Shown here in pieces: positions 44,961 through 56,900 of a DNA stretch of 64,000 nucleotides (positions within the stretch are counted from its first letter, which is position 1; every line of letters begins with the position of its first letter). Origin of the DNA: Diprion similis (lineage: Eukaryota > Arthropoda > Insecta > Hymenoptera > Diprionidae); the NCBI RefSeq assembly GCF_021155765.1, contig NC_060106.1:13418031-13482030 (forward strand), given 5' to 3'. Made by a program: the position numbers and the translations under genes. Below the pieces are notes generated by a model. That model was not told where the DNA came from and ran no database searches. It worked only from the letters and a program-made list of their open reading frames with translations.

Positions 44961-47751
44961 AGGTACTCTGATCGTAGAGCATCGGTTTTTACTCTTGTCA
45001 TTTCGCACACTTCACGATGCGACGGGTGAATTCTACTTGAAAGGATCCATACTCGGCGACAGGACCGATATTGAAATTAATCGTACATTGGGGCTGCTAT
45101 ACTCTTCGAAACTGATGCTTGCCAATAACAATGAATTAAGCCTAACAATCAGCAAAAGTTTATATACCTATCTAGAGAGAAAAATAATTGGTTGGTATGA
45201 TAGAATGAATAGTGAAAATGAAATAGTTGGAAGTACGATTAAAGATCACTTTTCAACGCAACTTCTACCACTAAACAATTATAACCGTTTTAATAACTGT
45301 AGAAGGGTATTTTGCTTGAATCCGAACAGTGTGAAATTGAGCCACCTGTATCTATAGATAATCTCCAGGTGCCATCTATAGATAACCTCGTTTTCATTTG
45401 AAATATTGTAAAATATGGTATAAGATTTATTCTTTCAGACACATTTCAGTCTCTGACATTGTCAATCTGTGGGGTGTAGAGAGCTTTTTCCCTCACTGCC
45501 CCAGTTCTCTTCACGGGATTTATTTTCATGCACGATTGGGCAGCAAAGTGCTATACACATTTTCCATCGTGCAAAAAAAGTTTCGTATCCACTTTACCGC
45601 ACTCAGGGATACGGCTATATCTATATACCTATGTATAAGCAGGCTTATTTTAATTTTGAGTTTGAAAATGGAATGAACAACAGTCTCATTTACGTCTGCG
45701 TAGTGGCATATTACTGGATATTGATGCACAGAAAAGAATTTTCGCGAATATAACGCGAGGACGCAATTTATGACCGCGAATTCCGATAAACCGCATATTG
45801 CTCAGGTGCATCAGCAGTGGTTAATCTCGAAACTCATTAAAGCGAGCGCATATACAGAATGGATAAAAAGAAATCAGAGAGCGAGCTGAATGTGGGATGC
45901 ATGCTAAAAAAAGTAAAAAAAAAAAAAAAAAAAAAAAAGAATCACTCCCGCACGAGACAAAGGGATCGAAAGACGAGACATCTCTCCTGGCATTGAAGTA
46001 TATGCATAACATCCAAGCCCGCAAGTTTTTGCGAATAAAAGTATAAAATTCTGGAGAGCCTTGACGGAAGTGAAATTCTCGTATAAAATTCCCACTCGAT
46101 GTGGAGTTGGTGGCCTTTGATAAATTAATAACTTCATCAGCCTCTGCACACGATCCCAGTTTTACCTCCGCAGCTTAGCTAATACGATTCCCGCGCTTAC
46201 CTCGAAAGCTCAGCTCAGGTATGCGTAGCGTCAAAAATGTATGTCGCGTGGTTTTAAAACGCGGCTGGATGCTGGAGAGATTTATGGTGGTAAAAGTGGA
46301 CGGTCGAATGCGACTCGTTTTGTCGGAATCTCGTTAGAAAACTAAACGTAGACATACAATCTGCCTCCGTATATTTCTTCCTCTCATTTCGCATTGAAGC
46401 GACGTATATACACGTTGAAAAACAACTCTTTTAACTGCGTTACGAGTTTGAATTTTCGCACTTTGACTCAATAATCGAGGTCACCTGTCTCCTTGAGAAC
46501 ATTTCGTAAAATGAAACATTGGAAAATCTCACAATCATCCTTCAAGTATAGTTACTTTGCTCTTCACGTCTCGTGACGGGGAAAATTAAAAAAATTTCAA
46601 CTCATTAACCGCTCTTTGACTAAATTCACTCAAGGTGAGAACACGTGAGCTACCCTTAGCAATTTACACGAACTGCAGTCTCGGCGGTATTCGGATTTCC
46701 CGTTTACAAACAATCGGGAGGCCGCAAAGTTACATCGCATGCAGGGAGATCGTAGCTAGTGTTGATGATCGGAGAATTATCGAGTGAAGCGTAGCGATAA
46801 CGAACCAAACCAGATCTATCGCATGTGCAATTGAACGGGTGGGTATCATAGCTGCCAACACGCCCGTGTTTTGCGGGGCGTCGCGACGCTGCAAGTCGCA
46901 CGGCGCCATCCACCCCAGGAATCAATGATTGTTATCCGGTCATAAGTTTGTCACACATATCTAACCAGCAACTTTTTTTTATCAGAAAAATTAGGAGGAT
47001 CTATCGGCGACGAGTTGCAATAACACCTGACGCATTTTGCGGGGGACATATTTTCAGCTCGTTTGTAATACGTCGATGGAACGCACTGTTCGTTTATTTT
47101 GGAGCAAAGAATGAGCAAACACGGAATTGCACCTTCAAACGGATCACGATATGGTTTTAGATATTTACAGCATGGATAAACTTTCGGACGATGAATCATA
47201 AGGTTCGATTAATTGGCTCATCAATCGCTGTGACGAAGCCATTAAACTGCAAATTCGCAGAGGTATTGCGTCCTGATCGTATATCATTTCAACGACGGTA
47301 CAAAGTTGCGAGAAAAATTTCGCCGAGCGATTAATGAGCTCAATTCAAGACTCCCATTGTTCTGGCTGCGATTCAAAAATACAATTACGCATGTATCGAT
47401 GCATGGCATGAGCTGTACGAAGAAATAAAGAAGTCGCGTAAATATTGTCGGAAATTCGATTTGAGATACTAATTTAGAATTTGCCAAGATCAAAAATGAA
47501 TCGGTAATCTAAAAACGACGCGCATCGCGTCTTGCCGTTTGAGTATGAATGGGTGTAAATAAATAAGCTGTCAAAGTGTTGACAGTACTTTGTATGCAAA
47601 CTTCGCATGAATAGTTATTAATATGACGTTGATTGATTCAGCGAGAGGAGCTGTGCGACTGATAAAAAGACACCGAAGAAATGACGATTGTGTTGGAAAA
47701 CTTTGAATAATATGGAAATTATCATTATGCGAAAGTAACCTCTTGACTTAC
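44961..47751. other. Spacer without supported gene
   Basis: No recognisable gene. It holds a 24-nt A run (45915-45938) and a short palindromic cluster (45341-45386). Small open frames such as 45398-45676 (plus) and 46704-46925 (minus) show no family features. Confidence 0.6.
45915..45938. repeat. A24 homopolymer
   Basis: Twenty-four consecutive A, preceded by a shorter A run. It may be the poly(A) relic of a retroposed copy, but no recognisable gene or element precedes it and no target-site duplication was found. Confidence 0.9.
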
Positions 47752-47798
47752 CAGATAGGCCGAAGAAGATCCGAAAACAGCTGAGGTCGACCAGCCAT
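47752..47798 (-). CDS. Candidate first coding exon of an unidentified minus-strand gene
   Basis: On the minus strand ATG at 47798 opens MAGRPQLFSDLLRPI plus two bases and runs straight into a consensus donor (CTG then GTAAGTC). The frame also stays open upstream to about 47855, where a weak acceptor (CTTCACAG) occurs, so this could equally be an internal exon with a longer N-terminus. I do not recognise the peptide and found no matching downstream exon to the left. It may be a leader exon of a gene otherwise outside the window, or chance. Confidence 0.3.
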
Positions 47799-47859
47799 AC
47801 TATCAGGTGGTTCGAATTCCGGCGTTCCTTCGTTCCTGGGCGCGCGATCGATACCTGTG

Positions 47860-48289
47860 AAGCGTCGATACGTTTTTGTCACGCGACGTAATTTGTTCAA
47901 ATATTGAGAAATACAGGAGCAATATTTGCTAAACTAATTTGCAAAAAAGCTTTACTATATTTGTAAGTGCTGTAATCAGCCAAGGGTTCGATTCTTGTAC
48001 ATTTTATATTAGAATATATTAGAATATCAAGTCATCTAACATATTGTAGGACGGGGGAAGATTGTTTACACAGAATTATTTTTTGAATAGAATATATCTT
48101 TATGTATAAAGTAATCTACACGGTTTAACACGTTTGCATACATTGCATACAGAAGTTTCGAATAATATGTCGGGAGTATTTCGATCGTGTAATAAAGTAA
48201 GAGATTGATATTTAATTTTAAAGCCAGTACTCAATCGCCTTGAGTCTCTAGTCACTTTCTAGAAACTATAAATGCTTGGGGCAGTACAT
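47860..48289 (-). other. SOD2 3' UTR/downstream region
   Basis: AT-rich sequence following the SOD2 stop. ATTAAA on the minus strand near 48211-48216 is a candidate variant poly(A) signal. No gene was seen. Confidence 0.4.
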
Positions 48290-49339
48290 TCAACATCCAG
48301 CTGCCTTCTTGAAGCGATCATTGATATCATTCCAATTCGCGATGTCCCATATTGCCTTAACATATTCTGGTCTGACATTCTTGTACTGGAGATAATATGC
48401 GTGTTCCCAAACATCAATACCAAACAGTGGCACAAGTCCTGTTGTAGCTTGCAGAGGATCTTGATTAGCGCAGGCTGCAATCTGCAACCTTTTATCTTTC
48501 GCATTGTAACCGAGCCAGCCCCAGCCGGAACCTTGGACAGCAACAGTGGCCTCCGAAAGTCGTTTTTTCAATTCTTCCAAGCTGGAGAAATCCTTTTCAA
48601 TTTGCTTGAGGAGGGCACCTGGACAAAATACATCAAGAAAATATAGCTGGCATTCAGCAGCACCCTTGGGAAGAAATTTCAATACTGATAATTAATAATT
48701 CATAATTTTTTTCATTATACTTGAGAAAAATTGTGAAAAATCAATAAAACATTCAGTCATATATCCAACTGAGAATTTCAAGTATAACTTTACCATCTGG
48801 TTTCCCGCCATTGGGCGACAAATTGTTCCAAAAGATGGAATGATTCAAATGCCCACCGCCATTGAACTTAATCGCAGGTGCCAATGCAATCTCGGTAGAG
48901 ACGTCACCCTTACTCACAGCTTCCTTCAATTTGTCCTCAGCAATGTTCAAATTGTTTACATATGTCGCGTGATGTTTACTGTGATGAAGCTCCATAATCT
49001 CTGCACAGATCACTGGTTCCAGTGCCCTGTAGTCATAGGGCAACTCAGGCAGAGTATGCTTTTGCCTTGAAACATTCTTGGTGCTTCTTAAAAATTTTTA
49101 GAAAAAGATGTCATGTAGAACCGCGAACAATGGTGTATTTAGCAATGCAGATCGAAGTCGCTTTCATGAAATTCTTTATCGAGGATTATCTAACTGGTCT
49201 AGATACATGTCATTGTGAAAATTAACCAATACTTTTAGGTTAACAATTACATAATACGCAACTTAAACAATTAAAACCTTCTAACGTGATTCAATACTTA
49301 CAGAGCCCCTGCTGCGAAGGCACGTCTTGCAGCAAACAT
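48290..49339 (-). CDS. Sod2: Manganese superoxide dismutase, mitochondrial
   Basis: Converts superoxide to hydrogen peroxide and oxygen in the mitochondrial matrix. Three exons join in phase (49339-49302, 49086-48794, 48618-48290), giving 219 residues, the normal length. The N-terminus [20 protein letters not shown] is arginine-rich and lacks acidic residues, as in a mitochondrial presequence; the mature enzyme begins near [11 protein letters not shown]. The Mn ligands are present: His in MELHHSKHH, His in [13 protein letters not shown], and Asp and His in [19 protein letters not shown]. The [11 protein letters not shown] motif and the DIANW segment near the C-terminus are intact. The start is chosen because it gives the presequence and a consensus donor 38 nt later. 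The gene is head-to-head with the gene at 49959. Nothing unusual was seen. Confidence 0.97.
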
Positions 49340-49958
49340 GGTCTAATAATCAATGATCAATTATTGGTTATCACAATAGAACCGGCAGTTTCTTATGTCG
49401 CAACAATCCGGTGGTAAACCGGTGAGCCGGGTTGCGTAGTACGGTACGTATTTACGTATATGGGCCCGTCGAGACCTTGGAATGGACTTCGGACAAATTA
49501 ATAAACACGGAACGTTGGAACAATTTCAAGCGCCATTATTTGAACGCGATAATATTACCTTCTTATCTTTTAATTATTTACTTGACGCTAATTTTATTGC
49601 AATAAATACAGGTACTTCAGCATGAAACAGTTCTTCTAATGCGTGTTTGTACAAGAAAATTAAACTTGAGAAATTTTTATGAGAATAATACAGAAATACA
49701 TGAATCACGTAATACAATGAGAATGAAAGTGTGATAGTTCAGTCGAAAATAAATACAGAATTGTTACCACGTCTAATGATAAATCGATCTATTCCTTGTG
49801 TTGTATTATATTTACAACATAAATATTTTCTGAACATATTGCTATTGGATAAGCTGTGGGCCTATACATTATGGTAGTGAAAAAACGTAAACACTGATAT
49901 TGAAATGTCTGTTAGGGGTATCTAATTCGCACGAACGACCTCCAGTACTAGCCATACA
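49340..49958. promoter_or_regulatory. Shared upstream region of SOD2 and the divergent gene at 49959
   Basis: These 619 bp separate two divergent start codons, so both promoters must lie here unless one gene has further 5' exons. A CpG-containing block with repeated CCGGT (49408-49445) lies nearest SOD2. No TATA box is evident. Confidence 0.5.
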
Positions 49959-51967
49959 ATGGACAAGAACGGAGTTGTGTCTATTTCAAACCGTAATTCA
50001 ATTCAACGAAAATTTTTCCAATGGGTAGGGCAGTGGTTTTATGCTGGACAATCGGAAGATGTAAGGACTGTGTACTATTCATGTGTCATTCTTTGTTACC
50101 AAAAAATTATTTTATTCATACGTTGACTAACATAATGTGGTGTGATCATTTTCAGATTATTATTAAACCAGATGCCCCCGAACTGGCGTGCTTCCTTCAG
50201 GCGATTGGCTTTCGGTTGCGAGAATTTGAAAAGCATGAGGATAATAATAGCCATAATGGAACTAAAAACGATACCCTGAAAATTATTATAGAATGCGGCT
50301 CTTCAAAAATGAGAGCGGTGATGGAGCTTGAAGATGTTAGTTGTCAGTGCCCAAATCAGGATGACGCTAAGGACGCTTCATTCTGGAGCGTGAGTGGCAC
50401 TGCCCCTTTGGGAAGCACGGTAATATAAAAGATAAATCTGACTGAAGTTTCAAGAGAAGCAGATATCCTTAAAAATCATTTACATATGTTTTTTTTTTTG
50501 ATCAGGAGAACATGAGCAAAGTTTTAGAAACTGGTAGCAACCTTTTACCAACAATTTCTAGAGGTGTCACAAACGTCATTCGAGATGTTACACACCATCT
50601 TTTTAAGCTGATAAAAAACATTCCAGACATCAATCAGAATGCAGATTCAAATTTAAATGTATCGGCTAGAGAATGCTCTTTAAAACCTCCGTCTAATGCA
50701 ATGGGCATTCCATTTGTGCGACGACATACTGAATCCGATTTTAATACAGCAAAATGTCGATCTTTGGATACACTTACTAAACGCGATGAAGTGGCGAATG
50801 ACAAGGTTTTGGAAACCCCTTTGATTTCTCCCAGAAACCGCTCTTGCAGTGTTTCACTGCATGATCCACAAGTAAGGAGATGCAAAAAGCGTAACGATTG
50901 AAATATTAGTCTTCAATTTGAATTGCGTATTTTATTTGTAACTCAACTTCTAGACATTTTTCAATTGAATGTCATCATCTTTCAGAAAACTTCAGATAAT
51001 AAGCTGATTCTGAAGGAAGAGTTAGGCAACATTAACTTGGCTATTTTGTCTCATGTGGTTTCTCAGTTGCATCCCGCTCCTCTTCAACGTCAGAAGACTT
51101 TTGATATGGATATTGAATGCTCAAGCATAGAGGGTGAGCCTCGTCCATCTCCACCAAAACTTTCAAGCTCTCCAGTCCCGGTTCCTCAGCTTTGTATGTC
51201 ACTGGGTCAAATATCACTGCAGAGTGAGGAGAAAGATCTGCCTTTTATAGACTTTTTATTTAAAGCCAAAGCTAATCTGGAACATGCTTTGGTTATGCTG
51301 GCTAATAGTCCGCATGGCTCAAATACAAACTTGGATGGTAATTGACTAAATGAATGTTCTTTAAATTTCCACTTCATAGAGTATGTAGTATATGTTATTG
51401 TGGATTCATTTGCTATATGCTTTCTTTCAAGACGTATTCCTGAAACCGGCTCCACCGAAGACCTCCCTCAGAATTAGCCCTACAAATAATTCACGACCTG
51501 GATCTAGCTGCTCTCTGCCAGCTCAGCCTGCATCTAGGAATGCAAATCTACACAGATCATCGGTACGAAGAAACGTTGCAACATCTTTCCGAAAAAGTCT
51601 TGACGGAACGAAATCCCCAGCTGACAAATCTACTCCAACTAGTCGAAATATCCTGCAAAGAAGGAGCTTAGGGGGACGACTTCCCTCGCCCAAACCAGTC
51701 CAGGTAAAAGTCGATACTCCAAGACCTGGAACCAGTGGGATGAAGTCTAATCCCTTAGAATCGAGAATGATTATAACAGCAAAGCGAAGAGTTTCACCCG
51801 ATCCAAAAGCTAGCTCTTCTGAATTTTCAAAGCACAATGCTTCCCTGAATATATCAGGACTGAAAAAATTGGCAGTTACCAATAAACTAGAATCGAACAA
51901 TGCTTTGTCAAAAACTTTGCCTGGAAGTACTGCAAACAAGTTTGGATTCATCAAGAAGAAAGTGTAA
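49959..51967 (+). CDS. Unrecognised 539-residue Ser/Pro/Lys-rich protein
   Basis: Five exons join in phase with consensus splice sites: 49959-50060, 50156-50419, 50506-50871, 50986-51337, 51432-51967, giving 539 residues. I do not recognise the family. The first 120 residues look folded: an N-terminal FFQWVGQWFYAGQSED, then IIIKPDAPELACFLQAIGF and a strand-rich segment with several cysteines (IIIECG, SCQC). The middle has a possible amphipathic helix (LPTISRGVTNVIRDVTHHLF). The second half is low-complexity, Ser/Pro/Arg/Lys-rich with repeated RxxS-type sites, and ends in basic KFGFIKKKV; this suggests a phosphorylated, possibly nuclear or cytoskeletal protein, which is inference. No signal peptide or membrane segment is seen. 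Poly(A) signals AATAAA follow at 52499-52504 and 52588-52593. The gene is real on splice and phase evidence; its function is unknown. Confidence 0.85.
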
Positions 51968-52600
51968 TGCTTCGGGTAGAAAATATTGAAGCATATGTAT
52001 GTATTTTAAATTATCCAATATCAAACTGTGGTAGAGATTTGCTTTGCTATCTGTATGTCTTTTCCAAAAATTTTATAAGTGTTTGGGGAATCTTTTAATA
52101 GTTTAGACACGCTAACTTTACGTTTACACATGATTGTACATATTTTTGAAATACTGTTATTATTCGTACTCTTCAATTTTCATATATCCGATACGTATTC
52201 TACATGCATGAAGTCTGAATCTAGGTTATATAAATTGTTTCTTTGCTGGTCAACGCATTTTTTTGAAAATCACTTGCATGCGATAATATCCGTATAAAGT
52301 ATAAATAATCTTGTGACTAAAATCTCACATTTTTCTCAAATCTTTCAGCAATCAAGCCAATTCCTCACTAATTTAGTATCGAAATTGAAAGGAATGTTTT
52401 ATCACAAATAAGTAATTGATAGTTTTGCGTAGGTTTTCATCATTCATCAGTTAGGTAGAAATTAAAAATTGGTTTATAAACAGTCAAGTAAGATTTTGAA
52501 TAAATAGGACGGTCAAACTCACCTAACCTCACTCGAGCCCAAATATGGTTTTTCTCAATAACTGTATAGACGAAAACACAATGAGACAATAAATTATGAG
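51968..52600 (+). other. 3' UTR of the unrecognised gene
   Basis: AT-rich sequence after the stop codon at 51965-51967, ending with AATAAA at 52499-52504 and again at 52588-52593. No other gene was seen. Confidence 0.5.
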
Positions 52601-52679
52601 TGACTTTATTATTACACGTACTTTCGTCCTAATATTCCCGACTATCATTTACATTTAAACTATGTATCACGCGTAAATC

Positions 52680-53008
52680 TATAAGGTGGTCTTCCCTCGA
52701 AAATGGCGGAACCAATCAGAGTCCAGGACGACTTTACCGAATTCTGAGTGGAGGGCCTTTGGCTATTTCTTGGCTATTTCCACTAGCCTTCCCTACTTGA
52801 ATGGCCATTCCCACTCACTGGCGTATCGAGCGGTCGCCTCAGTTAACTGCAGTTTAGTGATGGCGCGGTGTTCCGCACGCAAAACGTAGTTCATAAAATC
52901 GGCGAACGATAAAACCGTGAAATCATGTCAGTTTTGTGCGGATAACAGTTGAAGCGGTCGGCGTTTTTCTTTTGTGTTGAATATAAGAGCTAAGTTATTG
53001 GCGTTAAG
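52680..53008 (+). promoter_or_regulatory. Probable promoter and 5' untranslated exon of fl(2)d
   Basis: A CpG-containing block with an AATGGCGGAACC YY1/PHO-like match (52702) and a CCAAT-type element, followed by sequence that ends at a good plus-strand donor (TTAAG then GTACGT, exon end 53008). It lies about 0.9 kb before the fl(2)d start codon with no coding frame between. A spliced 5' UTR is therefore likely but not proven; the acceptor before 53945 is not obvious. Confidence 0.4.
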
Positions 53009-53944
53009 GTACGTTCGATTCTTCCGTCGATTATAATATTCCCCGACATTCAATCCAAAGAGGTTGTGAAAAATTAGAGCAGGGGAGAGCGGATAGCTAG
53101 CGTACGGCAATAAAAAGTTATCAACACTTTTTCGCGATATTTATCTTGGAGAACTCGATACACGCTGGCCAATTTAGCTCGCCTGCCACTCAGCGGTGAT
53201 GTAATTTACTATGAAACAACATGTATTTCTCGTAGTAGAATAACAGTCTTTAAATGACGCCCCGTTTGATGCTTCGACATATTGCAGTAATGGCGTCTAT
53301 CCTACTTGTCTATTCGATATTTTTTTCGGCCTCTTAGGAATTTTATCATTTACATTCACTCTGGAATTTCGTTTTTTACCATAAATTTTCTCACGCAATT
53401 CATGTAGATTAATCGGATCCACCGCGTATGTCCGATTTACTGATATTTCGAAAGTAATCGATCACAGTTCTGTCTCTTATGACATAATTTCTGTTCAAAA
53501 CAAACTGATCTTCGGAAGATTGTATCCCCACAGATCACAAGTTCTTGTTTCTACTGGTTCTAATTATTACCTTTCTTGAAAATAATATGTCGAAAAAAGA
53601 TAGTCTAGATTTACTCCAAATGGTGCTCGAGTTATATTTCAATTATAGTTAGGTAATTTTTGCACCACTTTCTCATCTTTTGAATCACTATCTTTTAATA
53701 TTCTAACGCGATTAGTTTCATTTTATCATTATGTTTCACTTTGGCATTGTTAGTTGCACATTCAATATAGTTTGAATACTTGCGAGAGGCGGTGTAAAAT
53801 ATTGACAAGTATCTATATGTCTCAGTCAGATGTCTGCCGTCGGAGGAATTTGCCACCTCCAGTAAACTGGGAACATCTTGGCCGCGTAGATCGCTGCAAA
53901 CGACTTCTAACAAGTTCGAGAACAAGCATAACTGTATTATCAAA
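53009..53944 (+). other. Spacer or 5' UTR intron before fl(2)d
   Basis: No supportable gene. It probably comprises a 5' UTR intron plus the leader directly before the ATG. Confidence 0.4.
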
Positions 53945-56900
53945 ATGGCTGAGGAAAGCATGGAAGTAAAATCAGCAGGGCCGTCTTCACCTCGCAGTCC
54001 TCAAAGCAACGGAGGTGGCAAACCGAACAGTCCACCTTCTCCTTTGGCAGTTCGTCAACCACGCAGGATTAAATTATCAGAGCAACAATTGGACAGCTCG
54101 ACAAGGGACGAGTTGGCGTCGAAGTGGCGCGAACAGGACTTGTATGTGGAATATCTAGAGGCACAAACTACAGCCCAGGAAGGTACTGAGATCACATGAG
54201 TGAGCCCACCTCACTCGCCAAAATTTCTACTTAACTGAATTTTCAAAAGCGAAATTGAAATGTCTTCATGACCAGAGAAAGAAAGACAAGACTTTTTTAG
54301 AGACACTAAGCGGAGAAGGAGAATCTCCATTCCCTGCCAGTGTCTAGTCTGCTAAGATAGTTAAGTTCATAGTATTTAAGATACTGACCTACTTTAGTTA
54401 TACTTAGATTAGTTTAGAATTAAGGAGAACTTGCCAAAATAATTTTGCTATGAAGCAATAATTACAAAAATGCTGGTAAATGTTAGATGAAACAACTCGT
54501 TCTATGTTACTGAAACGGCGTGCAATATCATTAACGTTCCTGAAATACTTAGTGTTTGAAGGAAGCAATTTTGATGAGTGGGGAAAAAGAGATGAGTTGA
54601 GTGGATAACTGTGCCTCTTGTGTTTAATTTGTCAAGCGTCATTTGGCGTGGTGATTTTTTTTTTTTATCTGCCAGAAGTAATGTGCGATGAAAAAAGAAG
54701 TAGGCAAATTTGTCCAGTCCTTCCGTTGATCCTTCAATTGTGTTAAATTTCATAAATGAACAGTGAATTGTGTCGGATAATTCCAATAAGATTGCTGGAG
54801 CTTTGTGATTAAATTTTTCGTGAATTGAATGAAATTGATCTAAAAAGAGCTAAATTTTTCCATGTCACAATTACAAGTGCCAGTGCGGTGTTATATTTTG
54901 TTGCATACTTTTGTTGATCACAATAGAAAAATGAATGTGCAACATTGTAAAAGATAGTGCTAGTGATAATAGAACTTCCTGACTTGACCATATCTCATGG
55001 CTTTCACGACTACCGAGAAGCTAGCCATCCCACAAGATTCTTGAAGAAGCATCGGCCACTTCGCTGGGCCTGAGAAGTATAAATCCACGTCAGCAGCTCA
55101 ACATTTTGCTTCGATGTGTTGAAACAGTCAAACAAGAAAGTTACATTGATATTTCCCTACCCAAAATCAATCCACACTTGTAACTAGCATTCAGTAATAT
55201 ACTGATTAATATCACTGAATCAACTAATCCTTCTCTAAATATATTCCCATCAAACTATCCTTGACCTGGAAAATTCTTTCTGGACATGGAAAAATGTTGA
55301 TCACATCATTTGGCACAAGTTGACTGGACGGTGAACCAACTTCCCAGTAACCATGGGACAAAGATAGCATCAGAAAAGAACATCGTCTCGGCCGAAGCAC
55401 AGAATTCGTCATTGGCAACGCTCGACAACTCCATGATCAAAGTATGCGTCAATTAAGGATGTCAGTTGTCAGGCAGTAAATGTCACTATCAATGATCGTC
55501 CTCTATGTATGCACATAGGGCATAATCGTAGATTCAATATGTCTAAACCATCATCCCCCAACATGATGATTTATCAAATTCGATGACTTATACTTGCAGT
55601 GTCTCCTTCGCCACTGTAGCATCCAAGCGAGCCAAAATATAGCACTTCTTATGTTTTAATATTCATTTCTTTGTCAGATGCTGTAAACCCTCTGTGTGAC
55701 TCAGAAGTTTTATTAAGCAATAAAATGTCAAGAAGTTACAATTGTAATTGATTGAAGGCAAAGTTGAAGGAAGTTAAAAAAAATGTATGCCATCGGTAAA
55801 TAGATCAGAATAACTATCCATCGTCCCACAGTACAGTTATTTTTAAATAATGTTTCAAATAGGCATTCTCACCCAGAATACACATTAAGATTAGAGTTTT
55901 TCCCTCTGTTGAACATCCCCCAAAAGATAGTTTCAGAAATTTGTGTTTTTACTCAACATTTTTAGTTAGTCGTGGTTGGATGTATTGGTAAACATTTAGT
56001 ACTGGCATTGTGACTACTTGTTTTTTTTTTTTCTGTACCACGAAAATATGAAAACACACGACACCACACAATATACATATAATGTAAAACTTGAGAGGCA
56101 CAGAGCAGGGGACCAGTTTTATAATTGAGCGTAGAAGACTTACTAATTGCCCTGTTATAGGTGAACTAGCTTCACTGAGAGATTCAGAAGACAAGTACAG
56201 GCAACAGTACGCTGAAGCATCACACAGAGAGAAGATTTTAGTGAGGAGGCTTGCCTCCAAAGAACAGGAATTGCAAGAATATGTTGTACGTAATGTATTT
56301 TGTCTTGCAAAATTGATTTTCACATGCTTGTACAACGTGGCATAGTAATCTCAGTTTAATCCACTTGGTAAAAGCTCCTTTTGAAAAACTAAAATCACCT
56401 AGCAGCTAGAGCAACTTTAACGTTTAAATACTCACTTACTTCAATAAATGAGTGCCCAGTATTATGTGATACAAAACATTCCAAAGTCAAATATCTAGCT
56501 ATGTATGTAACGTTAAATGTAATTCGGTTTTGGGTTTCGTATTAAAATTGTTGACCCTCTACCAAGGCGAGCTTCTGATTAGAAAAATTAATTTGTTGTA
56601 TCAAATACGTTGAACATGATAATTCAATTTCCATGTTTACCATAGAATCAAATATCGGAAATGAAAGCTGCTCAGGCACCATCTGCAGCAGCACTAAAAT
56701 CAGCTTTGTTGGACCCTGCAGTGAACATACTCATTCAGCGACTGCGACAAGAGCTCATTACAACAAAAGCAAAGTTAGAAGATACACAAAATGAGCTCAG
56801 TGCTTGGAAATTTACACCAGACAGGTAACTTAATCAATTCTCAACCAAAATTAGTTACAGAGAATTGTGAACTTTTCTTGTATATGAATTCCCTGCATTT

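Noticed and set aside
47984-47994. tRNA B-box-like GGGTTCGATTC
   Set aside because: No A-box or cloverleaf can be built from the upstream sequence.
54183-54199. Read-through of fl(2)d intron 1 giving an 84-residue protein
   Set aside because: The standard splice to 56161 gives the conserved WTAP coiled coil; the short form is only a possible minor isoform.
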